From CAUPWF01 sp964369775 (GTDB lineage Bacteria > Bacillota > Clostridia > Lachnospirales > Lachnospiraceae), in the NCBI GenBank assembly GCA_964369775.1, contig CAYJHQ010000009.1, positions 1 to 64,000 on the forward strand: a stretch of DNA of 64,000 bases. The letters are read 5' to 3'. The notes under the pieces are model-generated. The model searched no databases. It was not told the DNA's origin and was given only the letters and a program-made list of their open reading frames with translations. Below are positions 1 through 9,692 of the stretch, in pieces. Position numbers and translations under genes: made by a program. Position 1 is the stretch's first letter. Each line of letters opens with the position of its first letter.

Positions 1-461
1 AAATATAGCAATACACATATTACTAGCAGAAAAAGAAAGAGAAGAATAGATGAGGCTAGCACAATTTTTAAATAAATGCTCTCTTTGTATAATTGATCAA
101 GCTCGATCTGATGATGAATTGAAATAGTTGGAGCTTTAGGAGATGATATTTTTATTTTGCTAAGCTCTTTTTTTCTATCTAAGGCAAGTGGGTCTGTTTG
201 AGTGAGAATTCGCTGATGAAATTCTTTTATCCATCTCACATCGAAATCGCTGCACATATTAGTTTCATTTGAAGAATTGTCATGCACAATCGAATTGCGT
301 ATTTTACGATATTTCCGTAAATTTATATAATCATTATCATATGATGAAGATTTATATTTAATATTTTCCAGGTGACTTAAATACGTAGTTACACCAGTAT
401 TGCTTTGAAACAAGTCTTTGCACAAATTATCTAATCGCTTATAGGATTCTAAGAAACTCAT
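1..461 (-). CDS. HEPN-like protein with a C-terminal membrane helix (partial)
   Basis: This minus-strand reading frame opens with ATG at 461 and runs off the left edge, giving about 153 residues. The first two thirds are charged and contain RNSIVHD, an Rx4H motif like that of HEPN-fold proteins. The last visible 25 residues, from about KIVLASSILLFLFLL onward, are a hydrophobic helix that looks membrane-spanning. HEPN domains often occur in RNases and toxins, but one motif is weak evidence. It lies 23 bp downstream of the rlmD stop on the same strand, so it may be cotranscribed. The missing part lies beyond the window. I do not recognise the family with certainty. Confidence 0.55.
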   Translation of the reverse strand, partial: MSFLESYKRLDNLCKDLFQSNTGVTTYLSHLENIKYKSSSYDNDYINLRKYRKIRNSIVHDNSSNETNMCSDFDVRWIKEFHQRILTQTDPLALDRKKELSKIKISSPKAPTISIHHQIELDQLYKESIYLKIVLASSILLFLFLLVICVLLY

Positions 462-484
462 ACAGATAACCTACCTTTTTATTT

Positions 485-1852
485 TTATTGTCGTTGCAAC
501 CAAGCTACAGATTCAATATGAACAGTCATTGGGAACATATCTACGGGGGTTACTTCTTTTAGTGTATATTTTGATTCACACAATACTTTAAGGTCTCTTG
601 CTAGAGTTGCTGAATCACAGCTCACATATACAATGCGATCAGGCTCCATAGCAAGCATTGTTTGAAGTAGAGTCTCGTCGCAACCTTTTCGGGGTGGATC
701 CACTACAATTACATCTGGCCGTTCGTTGGTTTGTTGATACTGTGAAGGTAGCACATCTTCAGCTTTACCAACAAAAAATTCAACATTATCAATGTGATTT
801 AAGGATGTATTTTTCTTTGCATCCTCAATAGCTTGAGGAACAATTTCTACACCATAAACGAATTTTGCTTTTTGCGCAAGAAAAAGAGAAATTGTTCCGA
901 TTCCGCAGTAGAGATCCCATACAATCTCGTCCCCTTTAAGATTCGCATATTCGAGGGCTTTCTCATATAAGACTTCTGTTTGCTTCGAATTAACCTGATA
1001 AAAGGAAAGCGGAGAAATCTGATAAGAAATATCGCCGATTAAATCAGTGATATAAGGTGTTCCCCAAAGAGTTTTATAAGTATCCCCCATTATGACATTG
1101 GTATTCTTTTTGTTCTGGCTAATAGAAATGCTTGCCATGCCTGGAATTTTTTTAAGCTTTTCAATCAAAATATCTGAATGGGGCAGTTGGCTACCATTTA
1201 CAATTAGACAGACCATGATATCATCAGTTTTATGGCTAGTGCGAATTAATACGTGGCGAAGTAACCCATTTTGAGTTTTTTCATCGTAGACAGAAATATT
1301 TTTTGAATCTAAAAATGTTAAAATAATATTTAAAATTTCCTCATTTATCGGAGCACCGATATCACAGGTGGTATTTGGGATGATAGAGTGAGTTCGTCCA
1401 GCATAAAAACCAGTTACTGCTGAATTGTTTTTATCTAATCCAAAAGGAAACTGTGCTTTATTTCTGTAATTCCAAGGAACATCCATACCGATGCTTGGTT
1501 GAAGCACTGTCTCGAGAATCTCAGCTTCAAAACAGCCTAAACGAAGAAGATTATTTTTTACTTTATTCGATTTAAATATTAATTGTTGTTCATAAGATAG
1601 AGCCTGTAGTTGGCAACCGCCACACTGTTTTGCAACACTACATTTTTCAGCTACTCGATGCTCAGAAGGAGTGACCAAATGCTCGAGTTTTGCATAACCA
1701 TATCCCTTTTTGGCTTTTATAACTTTAGCATCAACTATATCGCCTACTACAGTATCTTTTATAAAGAGGGTATAACCGTCTACTTTTCCGATTCCTTCAC
1801 CGCTTATCCCTATATCCACAATCTCAGTTGTGATAAAATCATTTTTTTTCAT
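485..1852 (-). CDS. rlmD: 23S rRNA (uracil-C5) methyltransferase, RlmD/RlmCD type
   Basis: This 455-residue protein should transfer a methyl group from SAM to a uridine of 23S rRNA. An N-terminal TRAM-like RNA-binding domain (about residues 1-60) is followed by a CSVAKQCGGCQ cluster, which with a later Cys would hold a 4Fe-4S centre. The C-terminal Rossmann domain has DLYCGIGTISL for SAM binding, VDPPRKGCDETLL, and VSCDSATLARD, whose Cys is the expected nucleophile. Length and motif order fit the RumA/RlmCD family. Which uridine is modified (1939, 747 or both) cannot be read from the sequence. A terminator hairpin separates it from yhaM upstream, so it probably has its own promoter. Confidence 0.93.
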   Translation of the reverse strand: MKKNDFITTEIVDIGISGEGIGKVDGYTLFIKDTVVGDIVDAKVIKAKKGYGYAKLEHLVTPSEHRVAEKCSVAKQCGGCQLQALSYEQQLIFKSNKVKNNLLRLGCFEAEILETVLQPSIGMDVPWNYRNKAQFPFGLDKNNSAVTGFYAGRTHSIIPNTTCDIGAPINEEILNIILTFLDSKNISVYDEKTQNGLLRHVLIRTSHKTDDIMVCLIVNGSQLPHSDILIEKLKKIPGMASISISQNKKNTNVIMGDTYKTLWGTPYITDLIGDISYQISPLSFYQVNSKQTEVLYEKALEYANLKGDEIVWDLYCGIGTISLFLAQKAKFVYGVEIVPQAIEDAKKNTSLNHIDNVEFFVGKAEDVLPSQYQQTNERPDVIVVDPPRKGCDETLLQTMLAMEPDRIVYVSCDSATLARDLKVLCESKYTLKEVTPVDMFPMTVHIESVAWLQRQ

Positions 1853-1876
1853 GGAAACTCTCCTAATTCTTTATCT

Positions 1877-1904
1877 AAAAAGTGTGTGGTAAACCACACA
1901 CTTT
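1877..1904 (-). terminator. Rho-independent terminator downstream of yhaM
   Basis: An 11-bp perfect stem (AAAGTGTGTGG with CCACACACTTT, loop of four) is followed by a short T run when read on the minus strand. It lies just past the yhaM stop and before rlmD. Confidence 0.8.
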
Positions 1905-1914
1905 GCCGTTTTGA

Positions 1915-2868
1915 TTAATATTCATTGTGAATAGAGGTTCTCCTTAGATTACTCTCAAATAAACGATTATAGCCTAACCATTCCGTTGTGTGTTTATCTT
2001 TGAAAATTTCTGTCAAGGTCTGAATTTTTGCATCAGCGCAGTCAGCAAAATTTAAAGCGAGAGCTTCGGCAAGTGCTGGCTTCTTTGGTGATCCGTATTC
2101 TAACTCACCGTGATGTGAGATGATACAATGTTTTAGTTCATCAGCAAGTGTTTGAGGGAATCCATCTATAGTACGAATCGCATCATTTGCCATTTCTACA
2201 CCGATAATAATATGACCTAGAAGCTGACCCTCGTCTGTATAATCATTTTCAGGCATTTTAGAGAGTTCTTTTGTCTTACCGATATCATGGAAGAGCGCGC
2301 CTGCATAGAGAAGGTCCTTGTTGAAAATCTCATAAGAATTATAAAAATACTCACATAGTTTTAAAACACTAAGGGTATGTTCAAGTAAGCCACCAGAAAA
2401 ACCATGATGAACTGTTTTTGCTGCAGAATGAGAGGTAAAGACTTCGATGAATTCTTTGTTATCCACATAATAATAGTCTACAGCTGCGCGGAGATATTTA
2501 TTTTGAATCTGATTGATATATGCTAAAAGATCTTGATACATTGTATCAATACTTTTTTCTGAACTAGGCATGTACTCACTTGGCTTATATTCATCTTCAG
2601 AAGCAACTCTCAACTGCTTGATGTTCATCTGTAAAGAACCATTGTAGCTAATGACTTCACCCATGACGTCAATAAAGTCAAGCTCTGAATAATCAGCTAT
2701 TCCCTGAGAATTAGGGTCCCAAATCTTTCCATCTAAAGTACCTGTTTTATCTTGTAATATTAAGTTGTCATAAGGCTTTCCATTGCGAGTTTCAGCACTG
2801 CGTTTTCCTTTACATAAGTATATTTCTCGAATAGTATCGCCTTCGCGTAAATTATTAATATATTTCAT
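1915..2868 (-). CDS. yhaM: 3'-5' exoribonuclease YhaM (OB fold plus HD domain)
   Basis: The 317-residue product matches the YhaM layout. An N-terminal OB-fold nucleic-acid-binding domain (about residues 10-90, with LQDKTGTLDGKIWD) is followed by an HD phosphohydrolase domain whose metal ligands lie in HHGFSGGLLEHT, FHDIGK and SHHGELEYG. The family degrades short RNA and single-stranded DNA from the 3' end with a divalent metal. Length is typical (about 310-320). It lies 24 bp downstream of the HtrA-like gene on the same strand, so the two are probably cotranscribed, ending at the hairpin at 1877-1904. Confidence 0.9.
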   Translation of the reverse strand: MKYINNLREGDTIREIYLCKGKRSAETRNGKPYDNLILQDKTGTLDGKIWDPNSQGIADYSELDFIDVMGEVISYNGSLQMNIKQLRVASEDEYKPSEYMPSSEKSIDTMYQDLLAYINQIQNKYLRAAVDYYYVDNKEFIEVFTSHSAAKTVHHGFSGGLLEHTLSVLKLCEYFYNSYEIFNKDLLYAGALFHDIGKTKELSKMPENDYTDEGQLLGHIIIGVEMANDAIRTIDGFPQTLADELKHCIISHHGELEYGSPKKPALAEALALNFADCADAKIQTLTEIFKDKHTTEWLGYNRLFESNLRRTSIHNEY

Positions 2869-2892
2869 TTAATTCCTCTTTCATTTTTTATA

Positions 2893-4131
2893 TTATTCAG
2901 ATTTTCCGACCAGAACTTCGAAAGAAATATCTACATAGCCCTCATTTCCGAGTCGTTTTGCTTGTATCGTCAAAAGATCACCTGGAAGGTAGTCCATTAA
3001 TTTGCTACGATAGAGCTGTTGAGTTGTCACTGAAGTATCATTAATCTGATAAATGATATCTCCATTTCGAATGCCAGCAGACATTGCGGGCGAGTCAATA
3101 GTTACTTCTTGAACATAAATGCCTTCAGGAAGTCCTTCAGAAGCAATAATTTCTTCCGTGATTTCCACTCCTAGAATTCCTAGATAAGGGTTTGAAATGC
3201 CGTTAGACATATTTTCTATCGGTTCTTTTAAACAGGAGATTGCAACAGCAGAAATAGTAGTCTCTGTAGCTTCTGTAGTTAGATTAGTAAGAGCAGTATT
3301 TAAAATACCAATAATCTCACCCTGAGTATTAATTAGCACACCAGTACCAGTCTGTGAAACAGGTATATCAGTAGAGATGAGATCAATGACTCCATCAATG
3401 ATATGCAGAGTGTTTTGGGTAGAACTTACAATTCCATATCCTAAACCTTCTTCATATTCAAATTGATTACCGATAGATACAATAATATCTCCTTGTTTAA
3501 CAGCATTTGAATTTCCAAGTGTCGCCAGGTGAATGCTATCGTTATCGATTTGCTTGAGGTCTACGCTTAGTACCATAAATCCTAAATTAGAATCCTTCGT
3601 TTTAACAGTGGCATCTGCCTCAGAGTCATCATGAAATCTTATGATTAAATCATCATCAGAGAGATTATGTGTAGGGGTTAGTATCAAAAGCTCACTAGAA
3701 GTAGTAGCTACTTGAACTCCTGTGCTGCTCACTTGGATTTCGGAAGAGTCAATACCAGGAACTCCAACTTTATTTTGTATGCTTACAAGGCTTTTGATGG
3801 ACTCGCCAGCAACATCGTATAACTGATCATATAAATCTTCAAAATCAGTTATTGCTAAAGTTTCTGTTGGAGTAGTTTCTGAACTAGAATCAGAGTCATT
3901 ATCTGTAACGTATTCATCTTCAGGAATGGTAATAGCTGGCTCTTCAGTTTCTACAAGGGATTCAACGAATGGCTTTAGAACTACAAAACTTGTGCACGCA
4001 AATAATCCAAATACGATTCCTAGAATAGAAAAACGTATTAATAATTTAGGGGTCAAATATCTGTTTTTTTTCTCTTTGATGGTTTCTTGTAAAAAGGAAA
4101 AATCATCTTTGGGTGGTTTTAGCTCTTCCAT
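2893..4131 (-). CDS. HtrA/DegP-like membrane protein with PDZ domain, catalytic triad apparently lost
   Basis: This 412-residue protein has a cytoplasmic N-terminus, one membrane helix (about residues 31-56), an acidic linker, a chymotrypsin-fold-like region (about 110-305) and a PDZ domain (about 315-405, GIYVQEVTIDSPAMSAGIRNGDIIYQ split across it). The fold resembles HtrA surface quality-control proteases. The triad looks broken. The His position is present in LTPTHNL, the usual DLAVL Asp region reads GFMVL, and the usual GNSGGPL nucleophile motif reads QTGTGVL with no Ser. It is more likely a pseudoprotease or binding protein than an active protease. Alignment was by eye. It appears to head an operon with yhaM. 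Confidence 0.75.
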   Translation of the reverse strand: MEELKPPKDDFSFLQETIKEKKNRYLTPKLLIRFSILGIVFGLFACTSFVVLKPFVESLVETEEPAITIPEDEYVTDNDSDSSSETTPTETLAITDFEDLYDQLYDVAGESIKSLVSIQNKVGVPGIDSSEIQVSSTGVQVATTSSELLILTPTHNLSDDDLIIRFHDDSEADATVKTKDSNLGFMVLSVDLKQIDNDSIHLATLGNSNAVKQGDIIVSIGNQFEYEEGLGYGIVSSTQNTLHIIDGVIDLISTDIPVSQTGTGVLINTQGEIIGILNTALTNLTTEATETTISAVAISCLKEPIENMSNGISNPYLGILGVEITEEIIASEGLPEGIYVQEVTIDSPAMSAGIRNGDIIYQINDTSVTTQQLYRSKLMDYLPGDLLTIQAKRLGNEGYVDISFEVLVGKSE

Positions 4132-4286
4132 GGGGTTTTCTCCTTAAGCCTTTACTTGTAGTACAAATGTCAAGAAAAATAAATCTAGCTCTCTATATAG
4201 TATACAATATAGAATTCTTCTTTTCAACAGCTACATAATAGGTTAGAATGTAGTTATAGAACATTTTAACGAGGAATGAAGGATTA

Positions 4287-6656
4287 ATGAATAAAAAAAC
4301 AATTGAAAGATTAGAATATAATAAAATTATTGAGCTTTTAACCAAGCAAGCATCATCTCAAGGCGGAAAGCGAAAATGTGAAGAACTTACGCCGATAATC
4401 GACTTAGATAAGATTGAAGAGATGCAGGCGCAGACGAGTGCGGCTTTTTCAAGGATTGTGAAAAAAGGTAGATTGTCTTTTAGTGGCACTTATAGTGTGG
4501 AGGCGTCTTTAAAGCGATTAGAGATAGGTGGAGCATTAGGGAGTGAAGAACTGCTAAATATTTGTAAACTTCTAGAAGTGGCAAATAGAGTAAAAGCATA
4601 CGGACGACATGAGAATGTGGAAGATAAAGAGGATTGCCTTGACTTCTTTTTTCAGCCACTAGAACCGTTGACACCTCTGTGTGGAGAAATTCGAAGATGT
4701 ATTCTAGGGGAAGATGAAATCAGTGATGATGCCAGTGCTACCTTGAAAAATATTCGAAGACAGATGCAGATTATGAATGATAGAGTTCATGCGACATTGA
4801 ATAGTTTATTAACCGGTTCTATGAGAACGTATCTACAAGATGCACTGATTACCATGCGAGGTGATCGATATTGCTTGCCTGTAAAGGCAGAGCACAAGAA
4901 TCATGTTCAAGGTCTGGTGCACGATCAATCAGCTTCAGGATCAACTGTTTTTGTGGAACCGATGGCAGTGGTAAAGCTAAACAACGAACTGAAGGAATTA
5001 TTTGTGAAGGAAGCAGAGGAGATACAAGTAATACTAGCAAGGTTAAGCGAAGAGGTAGCACCGTTTTCGGAACAAGTACGAGTAAACTATCAATTGCTCA
5101 CAGAGTTGGATTTTATTTTTGCAAGAGGTGGATTAGCAGTTTTAATGAAAGCGAGCAAGCCGATTTTTAACCGAGATGGGGTTGTGAATATTCGACAAGG
5201 TCGCCACCCATTGCTAGATGAGAAGAAAGTAGTTCCGATTTCTATCCATTTCGGAGAAGCGTTTCATCAGCTGATTGTTACAGGACCAAATACAGGTGGA
5301 AAGACAGTATCTTTAAAGACAGTAGGATTATTTACGCTGATGGGTCAATCAGGCTTACACATACCAGCGCTAGATCGCTCACAGTTATCATTATTTAAGA
5401 GTGTGTATGCAGACATAGGGGATGAACAAAGCATTGAGCAAAGCTTGAGTACTTTTTCTTCACATATGACAAACATCGTTTCTTTTTTAAAGAAAGTGGA
5501 CAAAGACTCATTAGTGCTATTTGATGAGTTGGGATCAGGAACAGATCCGACAGAAGGAGCAGCACTTGCGATTTCTATTCTATCATACTTGCATAAAAAA
5601 GGCGTGACGACAATGGCAACTACCCATTATAGCGAACTAAAGGTATTTGCACTTACAACGCAAGGTGTTGAAAATGCTTGCTGCGAATTTGATGTAGAGA
5701 CACTTCGCCCGACCTATAAATTGTTGATAGGGATTCCAGGAAAAAGTAATGCTTTTGCAATTTCAGGAAAACTTGGATTGCCAGAGTTTATTATAGAAGA
5801 TGCGAAAAAGCACCTCACAGAACAAGATGCTTCATTTGAAGATTTATTGACTGATTTGGAGGAGAAGCGAAGAGCGATACAAAATGATAAACAAGAGATA
5901 GAACGGTATAAACAAGAGATAGAACGTCTAAAAACTAAGCAATTAGAAAAGCAAGATAAAATAGATAATCAGAAGAATCGAATTATTCAGGAAGCGAATG
6001 AGAAGGCAAACCAGATTTTGAGAGAAGCGAAAGAAGTTGCGGATGATACAATAAAGAACTTTAGAAAATTTGGAAAAGAAAATATTTCTATAGCAGAGAT
6101 GGAAAAAGAACGAGAGCGTCTGCGACAAAAGATGAAAAAGACGGAGAATAGGGAAGGAATAGCGATTCAAAAGCCGAAAAAACTATATAAAGCCAGTGAC
6201 TTTAAGCTAGGAGAATCTGTAAAAGTTCTCAGTATGAATTTGACGGGAACGGTCAGTACATTACCAGATGCAAAAGGAAACCTATTTGTACAGATGGGCA
6301 TCCTGCGATCGCAAGTCAATATCAGTGACTTAGAGATCATTGCAGAGGAGGGCAGACCAAAGCAGGTGGTGAGAACCAGTTCAGGCAAGATGAAGATGGG
6401 GAAATCATTATCGATACGTCCAGAGATTAACCTGTTAGGGAAAACAGTAGATGAGGCTATTGCTGAACTAGATAAATATTTAGATGATGCTTATCTTTCG
6501 CACATTAATCCGGTAAGAATTGTACATGGAAAAGGAACAGGAGCTTTGAGAAAAGGTGTGCACAGTTATCTAAAGAGAGTAAAGTATGTATCATCCTATC
6601 GCTTGGGAGAATTTGGAGAAGGAGATGCAGGTGTCACTATAGTTGAGTTCAAATAG
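4287..6656 (+). CDS. mutS2: MutS2 endonuclease/ribosome rescue ATPase
   Basis: The 789-residue protein has the MutS2 order: a core lever region, an ABC-type ATPase with Walker A GPNTGGKT (about residues 333-340) and Walker B DELGSGTDP (about 413), a long charged coiled coil (about 510-630), and a C-terminal Smr domain (about 710-789, with INLLGKTVDEA and VHGKGTGALRKG). MutS2 proteins lack mismatch-recognition domain I. They are linked to suppression of recombination and, in Bacillus subtilis, to sensing collided ribosomes. Length is standard. GAGGAATGAAGG lies just upstream of the ATG. A response regulator gene follows after 11 bp. Confidence 0.95.
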   Translation: MNKKTIERLEYNKIIELLTKQASSQGGKRKCEELTPIIDLDKIEEMQAQTSAAFSRIVKKGRLSFSGTYSVEASLKRLEIGGALGSEELLNICKLLEVANRVKAYGRHENVEDKEDCLDFFFQPLEPLTPLCGEIRRCILGEDEISDDASATLKNIRRQMQIMNDRVHATLNSLLTGSMRTYLQDALITMRGDRYCLPVKAEHKNHVQGLVHDQSASGSTVFVEPMAVVKLNNELKELFVKEAEEIQVILARLSEEVAPFSEQVRVNYQLLTELDFIFARGGLAVLMKASKPIFNRDGVVNIRQGRHPLLDEKKVVPISIHFGEAFHQLIVTGPNTGGKTVSLKTVGLFTLMGQSGLHIPALDRSQLSLFKSVYADIGDEQSIEQSLSTFSSHMTNIVSFLKKVDKDSLVLFDELGSGTDPTEGAALAISILSYLHKKGVTTMATTHYSELKVFALTTQGVENACCEFDVETLRPTYKLLIGIPGKSNAFAISGKLGLPEFIIEDAKKHLTEQDASFEDLLTDLEEKRRAIQNDKQEIERYKQEIERLKTKQLEKQDKIDNQKNRIIQEANEKANQILREAKEVADDTIKNFRKFGKENISIAEMEKERERLRQKMKKTENREGIAIQKPKKLYKASDFKLGESVKVLSMNLTGTVSTLPDAKGNLFVQMGILRSQVNISDLEIIAEEGRPKQVVRTSSGKMKMGKSLSIRPEINLLGKTVDEAIAELDKYLDDAYLSHINPVRIVHGKGTGALRKGVHSYLKRVKYVSSYRLGEFGEGDAGVTIVEFK

Positions 6657-6667
6657 AGGAGGGACAT

Positions 6668-7369
6668 ATGAGTACAAAACCAAAGATATTAGTAGTAGAC
6701 GATGATGAAAATATAGCAGAGCTCATTTCGCTGTATTTAATAAAGGAATGTTATGATACAAAGATTGTGCATGATGGAGAAGAAGCACTAATAGCATTTG
6801 AGTCATATAAGCCAAATATCGTATTGTTAGACTTAATGTTACCAGGAGTGGATGGATATCAAGTATGTAGAGAAATTAGAATGAAGAGTTCGACTCCAAT
6901 TATAATGCTATCGGCAAAAGGCGAGGTTTTTGATAAGGTGTTAGGATTAGAATTAGGAGCAGATGACTATATGATCAAACCGTTCGATTCTAAAGAGCTA
7001 GTTGCTAGAGTAAAGGCTGTGTTAAGAAGGTATCAGCCAGGGAAACAAGAATCTACAAAAAATGATGATAAAAAAATAGTTTCATACGAAGGAATCACAA
7101 TTAATTTGACTAATTATTCAGTTGTATGTGATGGCGTTCAAGTGGAGATGCCACCGAAGGAATTGGAGCTTCTCTATTTCTTATCATCATCTCCAAACCA
7201 AGTGTTTACTAGAGATCAGTTATTGGATCGAATTTGGGGATATGAATATGTTGGAGATACGAGGACTGTAGATGTGCATATCAAAAGATTGAGGGAAAAA
7301 GTTAAAGATCATGCGGAGTGGAGCTTGAGCACAGTGTGGGGAATTGGTTATAAATTCGAGGTGAGATAA
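6668..7369 (+). CDS. OmpR/PhoB-family response regulator
   Basis: This 233-residue protein has a receiver domain (acidic pocket DDDE at 11-14, phospho-acceptor Asp55 in IVLLDLMLPG, conserved Lys in KPFDSKEL) and a C-terminal winged helix (about 135-230, with RTVDVHIKRLREK). It should be phosphorylated by the kinase encoded 3 bp downstream and bind DNA. AGGAGGG sits just before the start. The target genes and the signal cannot be read from the sequence. It is only 11 bp after mutS2, so transcription from the mutS2 promoter is likely. Confidence 0.93.
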   Translation: MSTKPKILVVDDDENIAELISLYLIKECYDTKIVHDGEEALIAFESYKPNIVLLDLMLPGVDGYQVCREIRMKSSTPIIMLSAKGEVFDKVLGLELGADDYMIKPFDSKELVARVKAVLRRYQPGKQESTKNDDKKIVSYEGITINLTNYSVVCDGVQVEMPPKELELLYFLSSSPNQVFTRDQLLDRIWGYEYVGDTRTVDVHIKRLREKVKDHAEWSLSTVWGIGYKFEVR

Positions 7370-7372
7370 GGG

Positions 7373-8809
7373 ATGAAAAATACACTTTACTTAAAATTTA
7401 GTGGGATATATATTGTTTTTGCTTTTTTGGTTGTATTTATTTGCGCAACATTAACATCAGAATTATTGTTGCAATTAATTAAGGGATACAGCACTGAAAA
7501 TTTAAATCAGGAAGCACAAATCTTGGCGACATCTTATTTGGATAAATATTTTGAAGAGGAAATCACAGAGATAGAAGTCACAAATCAACTGATGGAATTT
7601 GAGGAATATACAGAATCAACAGCGTGGTTTGTAGATGCGAAGGGAACTGTTTTAGCGTATGGAAATTTAAATCCAGAAGCGGTACCTCCCGAACAGATAG
7701 AAGATTTTAATCCAGCAGAATCAGGGAATAGCTATTATTTATTGGGGGACTATCATGGATATTTAGCAGAGGAATCGATAACTGTAATTGCGCCGATTAC
7801 AACTGCTTTTGCAATACGAGGGTATTTAATTGTACATAAGCCTTACCAAGGGACACTGAGATTTCACGGAGAGGTGCTTAGTATTGTATATCTGACTTTA
7901 GCTCTAGTATTGCTTGTCTCCTTGCTGATATTGTTGGCATTTCATTTTCTTATTTATAGGCCGCTTCAAAAAATTACAGAGGCAGCGATGCAGTATGCGT
8001 CAGGGAATTTTGAATACGAAACTAATATAAAAGCGCATGATGAGATGGGAGATTTATCGACTTCTTTGAAGTATATGGCCACACAATTAGGTGATATGGA
8101 GAATTATCAGAAGAAATTCATAGGAAATATTTCTCATGACTTTCGCTCGCCTCTTACCTCTATAAAAGGCTATGTAGAAGCGCTAGCAGATGGGACGATT
8201 CCGGTAGACGCACAAGAGAAATATTTAAAGATCATATTGTTTGAGACAGAGCGATTGACAGAATTGACAAAAGATTTATTGACGTTGAATGAATTAGACA
8301 CAAAGGAGCTTTTGTTAGAAAAAGAGTTGTTTGATATCCACAAAACGATAAAACAAGTGGCAAGTTCATTTGAAGGCCGCTGTGTGCAAAAGAAAGTGGC
8401 TATAGAATTAGTTTTCGCGACAAAAAGTATGGAAGTGTATGCAGATAGAGGGAAGCTCCAGCAAGTATTATACAACTTGATAGATAATGCGATAAAGTTT
8501 AGTGAAATCGACTCGACTATCATTATTGAGACAATAGAACAGACAGCAGATAAAGTTCAAATCTCTATAAAAGATCATGGTGAAGGTATTTCGAAAGAGC
8601 ATTTGACGAAGATTTGGGAGCGTTTTTATAAAACGGATGAGTCAAGGGGAAAAGATAAGAGAGGAACAGGTCTCGGACTTGCAATTGTAAAGGAAATTAT
8701 GCAAGCGCACAATGAAAATATAAATGTAGTGAGCACAAAAGGAGTAGGAACTGAATTTATATTTTCACTTACAAGGAAAGCACCTGCTAAGCAAAAGCTA
8801 ATTATCTAA
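7373..8809 (+). CDS. Sensor histidine kinase of the adjacent two-component system
   Basis: The 478-residue protein has an N-terminal membrane helix (about 9-36), an extracytoplasmic sensor region (about 37-165), a second helix (about 168-194), a HAMP linker (about 195-247), a HisKA domain with the phosphorylated His255 in ISHDFRSPLTS, and a HATPase_c domain with the N box DNAIKFSE and G boxes DHGEGIS and GTGLGLAIVKE. The domain set resembles class I kinases of the PhoR/ResE kind. The sensor region has no motif I recognise, so the signal is unknown. Its 3' end overlaps the convergent patatin gene by 12 bp. Confidence 0.92.
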   Translation: MKNTLYLKFSGIYIVFAFLVVFICATLTSELLLQLIKGYSTENLNQEAQILATSYLDKYFEEEITEIEVTNQLMEFEEYTESTAWFVDAKGTVLAYGNLNPEAVPPEQIEDFNPAESGNSYYLLGDYHGYLAEESITVIAPITTAFAIRGYLIVHKPYQGTLRFHGEVLSIVYLTLALVLLVSLLILLAFHFLIYRPLQKITEAAMQYASGNFEYETNIKAHDEMGDLSTSLKYMATQLGDMENYQKKFIGNISHDFRSPLTSIKGYVEALADGTIPVDAQEKYLKIILFETERLTELTKDLLTLNELDTKELLLEKELFDIHKTIKQVASSFEGRCVQKKVAIELVFATKSMEVYADRGKLQQVLYNLIDNAIKFSEIDSTIIIETIEQTADKVQISIKDHGEGISKEHLTKIWERFYKTDESRGKDKRGTGLGLAIVKEIMQAHNENINVVSTKGVGTEFIFSLTRKAPAKQKLII

Positions 8810-9652
8810 GTAGGATTGAAGTTCGTCGAATCGATGGCTCATAAGTGTATAACCGTGAACTAAGAAAGCGTGGAGAGCATCCGCGGAGTCCTCGAGTCTG
8901 GAGACCGGTTTTACAAGTGGGCGGAGAACGAAGATTCTCCCCTCGCGCTCTAAGTGGTTAAGGTAGGCTAAAGTCTTGTTGTATACATAGTGTCGCCGGC
9001 GAATAGTGAGTATTAATTCAGGGTGATTTTTATAGGCTTTTGATAATAATGCTATAGCACCTCTAGTAGGGGGTGCTTTTTTGTACTCTTCATTCCGAGT
9101 CAAGATCACAATGATTTTCTCGTTTTTTTTCTGTAATGCACGCCTGATAGGAATGGAGTCAGCAAGGCCGCCATCTAAATAGGGCGTGTTGTTAATATTA
9201 ACGATAGGAGCGAGGAGTGGAAGGCTACAAGACGCCCTAGTAGCTTTAAAAAGCAACTCCTTATCAGAGTCGACGGTAAGGTATTCAGCCTTACCCGTGT
9301 TACAGTTGGTGACAACAATTTCACATTCTGCTTCCGATTGAAAAAATGTGTCATAGTCAAAAGGGTAGATTGCGTTTGGGAATTTATCAAACATCAAATC
9401 CATATCTAATAAACTTTTAGTTTTAAGCATTTTTTTGAAATCGAAATAGCTGTATTCTTTATTTTCATGAATCATACATTGCTTGGTGCGTCCAATTTGT
9501 TGAGAGACATAGTCTAGAGCATTACAAGCACCAGCAGATACGCCGATGATATTACTGAAATACTGCTCTTTCTCCATTAAAAAGTCGAGAGCGCCAGCTG
9601 TAAATACACCTCGTGAGGCACCGCCTTCTAATACAATTGTTGCAGGAATCAT
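8798..9652 (-). CDS. Patatin-like phospholipase/acyl hydrolase
   Basis: The 284-residue protein carries the patatin catalytic dyad. The oxyanion stretch GGASRGVFTAG is at residues 10-20, the nucleophile Ser39 lies in GVSAG, and Asp160 lies in DGG. The family hydrolyses acyl esters of phospholipids or neutral lipids; the substrate here is not predictable. No signal peptide or membrane helix is visible, so it is probably cytoplasmic. It is close in layout to YjjU-type bacterial patatins. A promoter with 17-bp spacing lies upstream on the minus strand, and the gene faces the two-component system tail to tail. Confidence 0.85.
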   Translation of the reverse strand: MIPATIVLEGGASRGVFTAGALDFLMEKEQYFSNIIGVSAGACNALDYVSQQIGRTKQCMIHENKEYSYFDFKKMLKTKSLLDMDLMFDKFPNAIYPFDYDTFFQSEAECEIVVTNCNTGKAEYLTVDSDKELLFKATRASCSLPLLAPIVNINNTPYLDGGLADSIPIRRALQKKNEKIIVILTRNEEYKKAPPTRGAIALLSKAYKNHPELILTIRRRHYVYNKTLAYLNHLEREGRIFVLRPLVKPVSRLEDSADALHAFLVHGYTLMSHRFDELQSYLDN

Positions 9653-9692
9653 AGTGTTACCTCCGTATAAATTTTAACATTGTCTTATATTT

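Noticed and set aside
1092..1274. Short open frames antisense to rlmD and many other genes
   Set aside because: They lie in other frames of well-supported genes, lack ribosome sites, and have no recognisable protein features.
4223..4249. TTCAAC and TAGAAT as a mutS2 promoter
   Set aside because: The spacing is only 15 bp and the hexamers are weak, so I could not support it.
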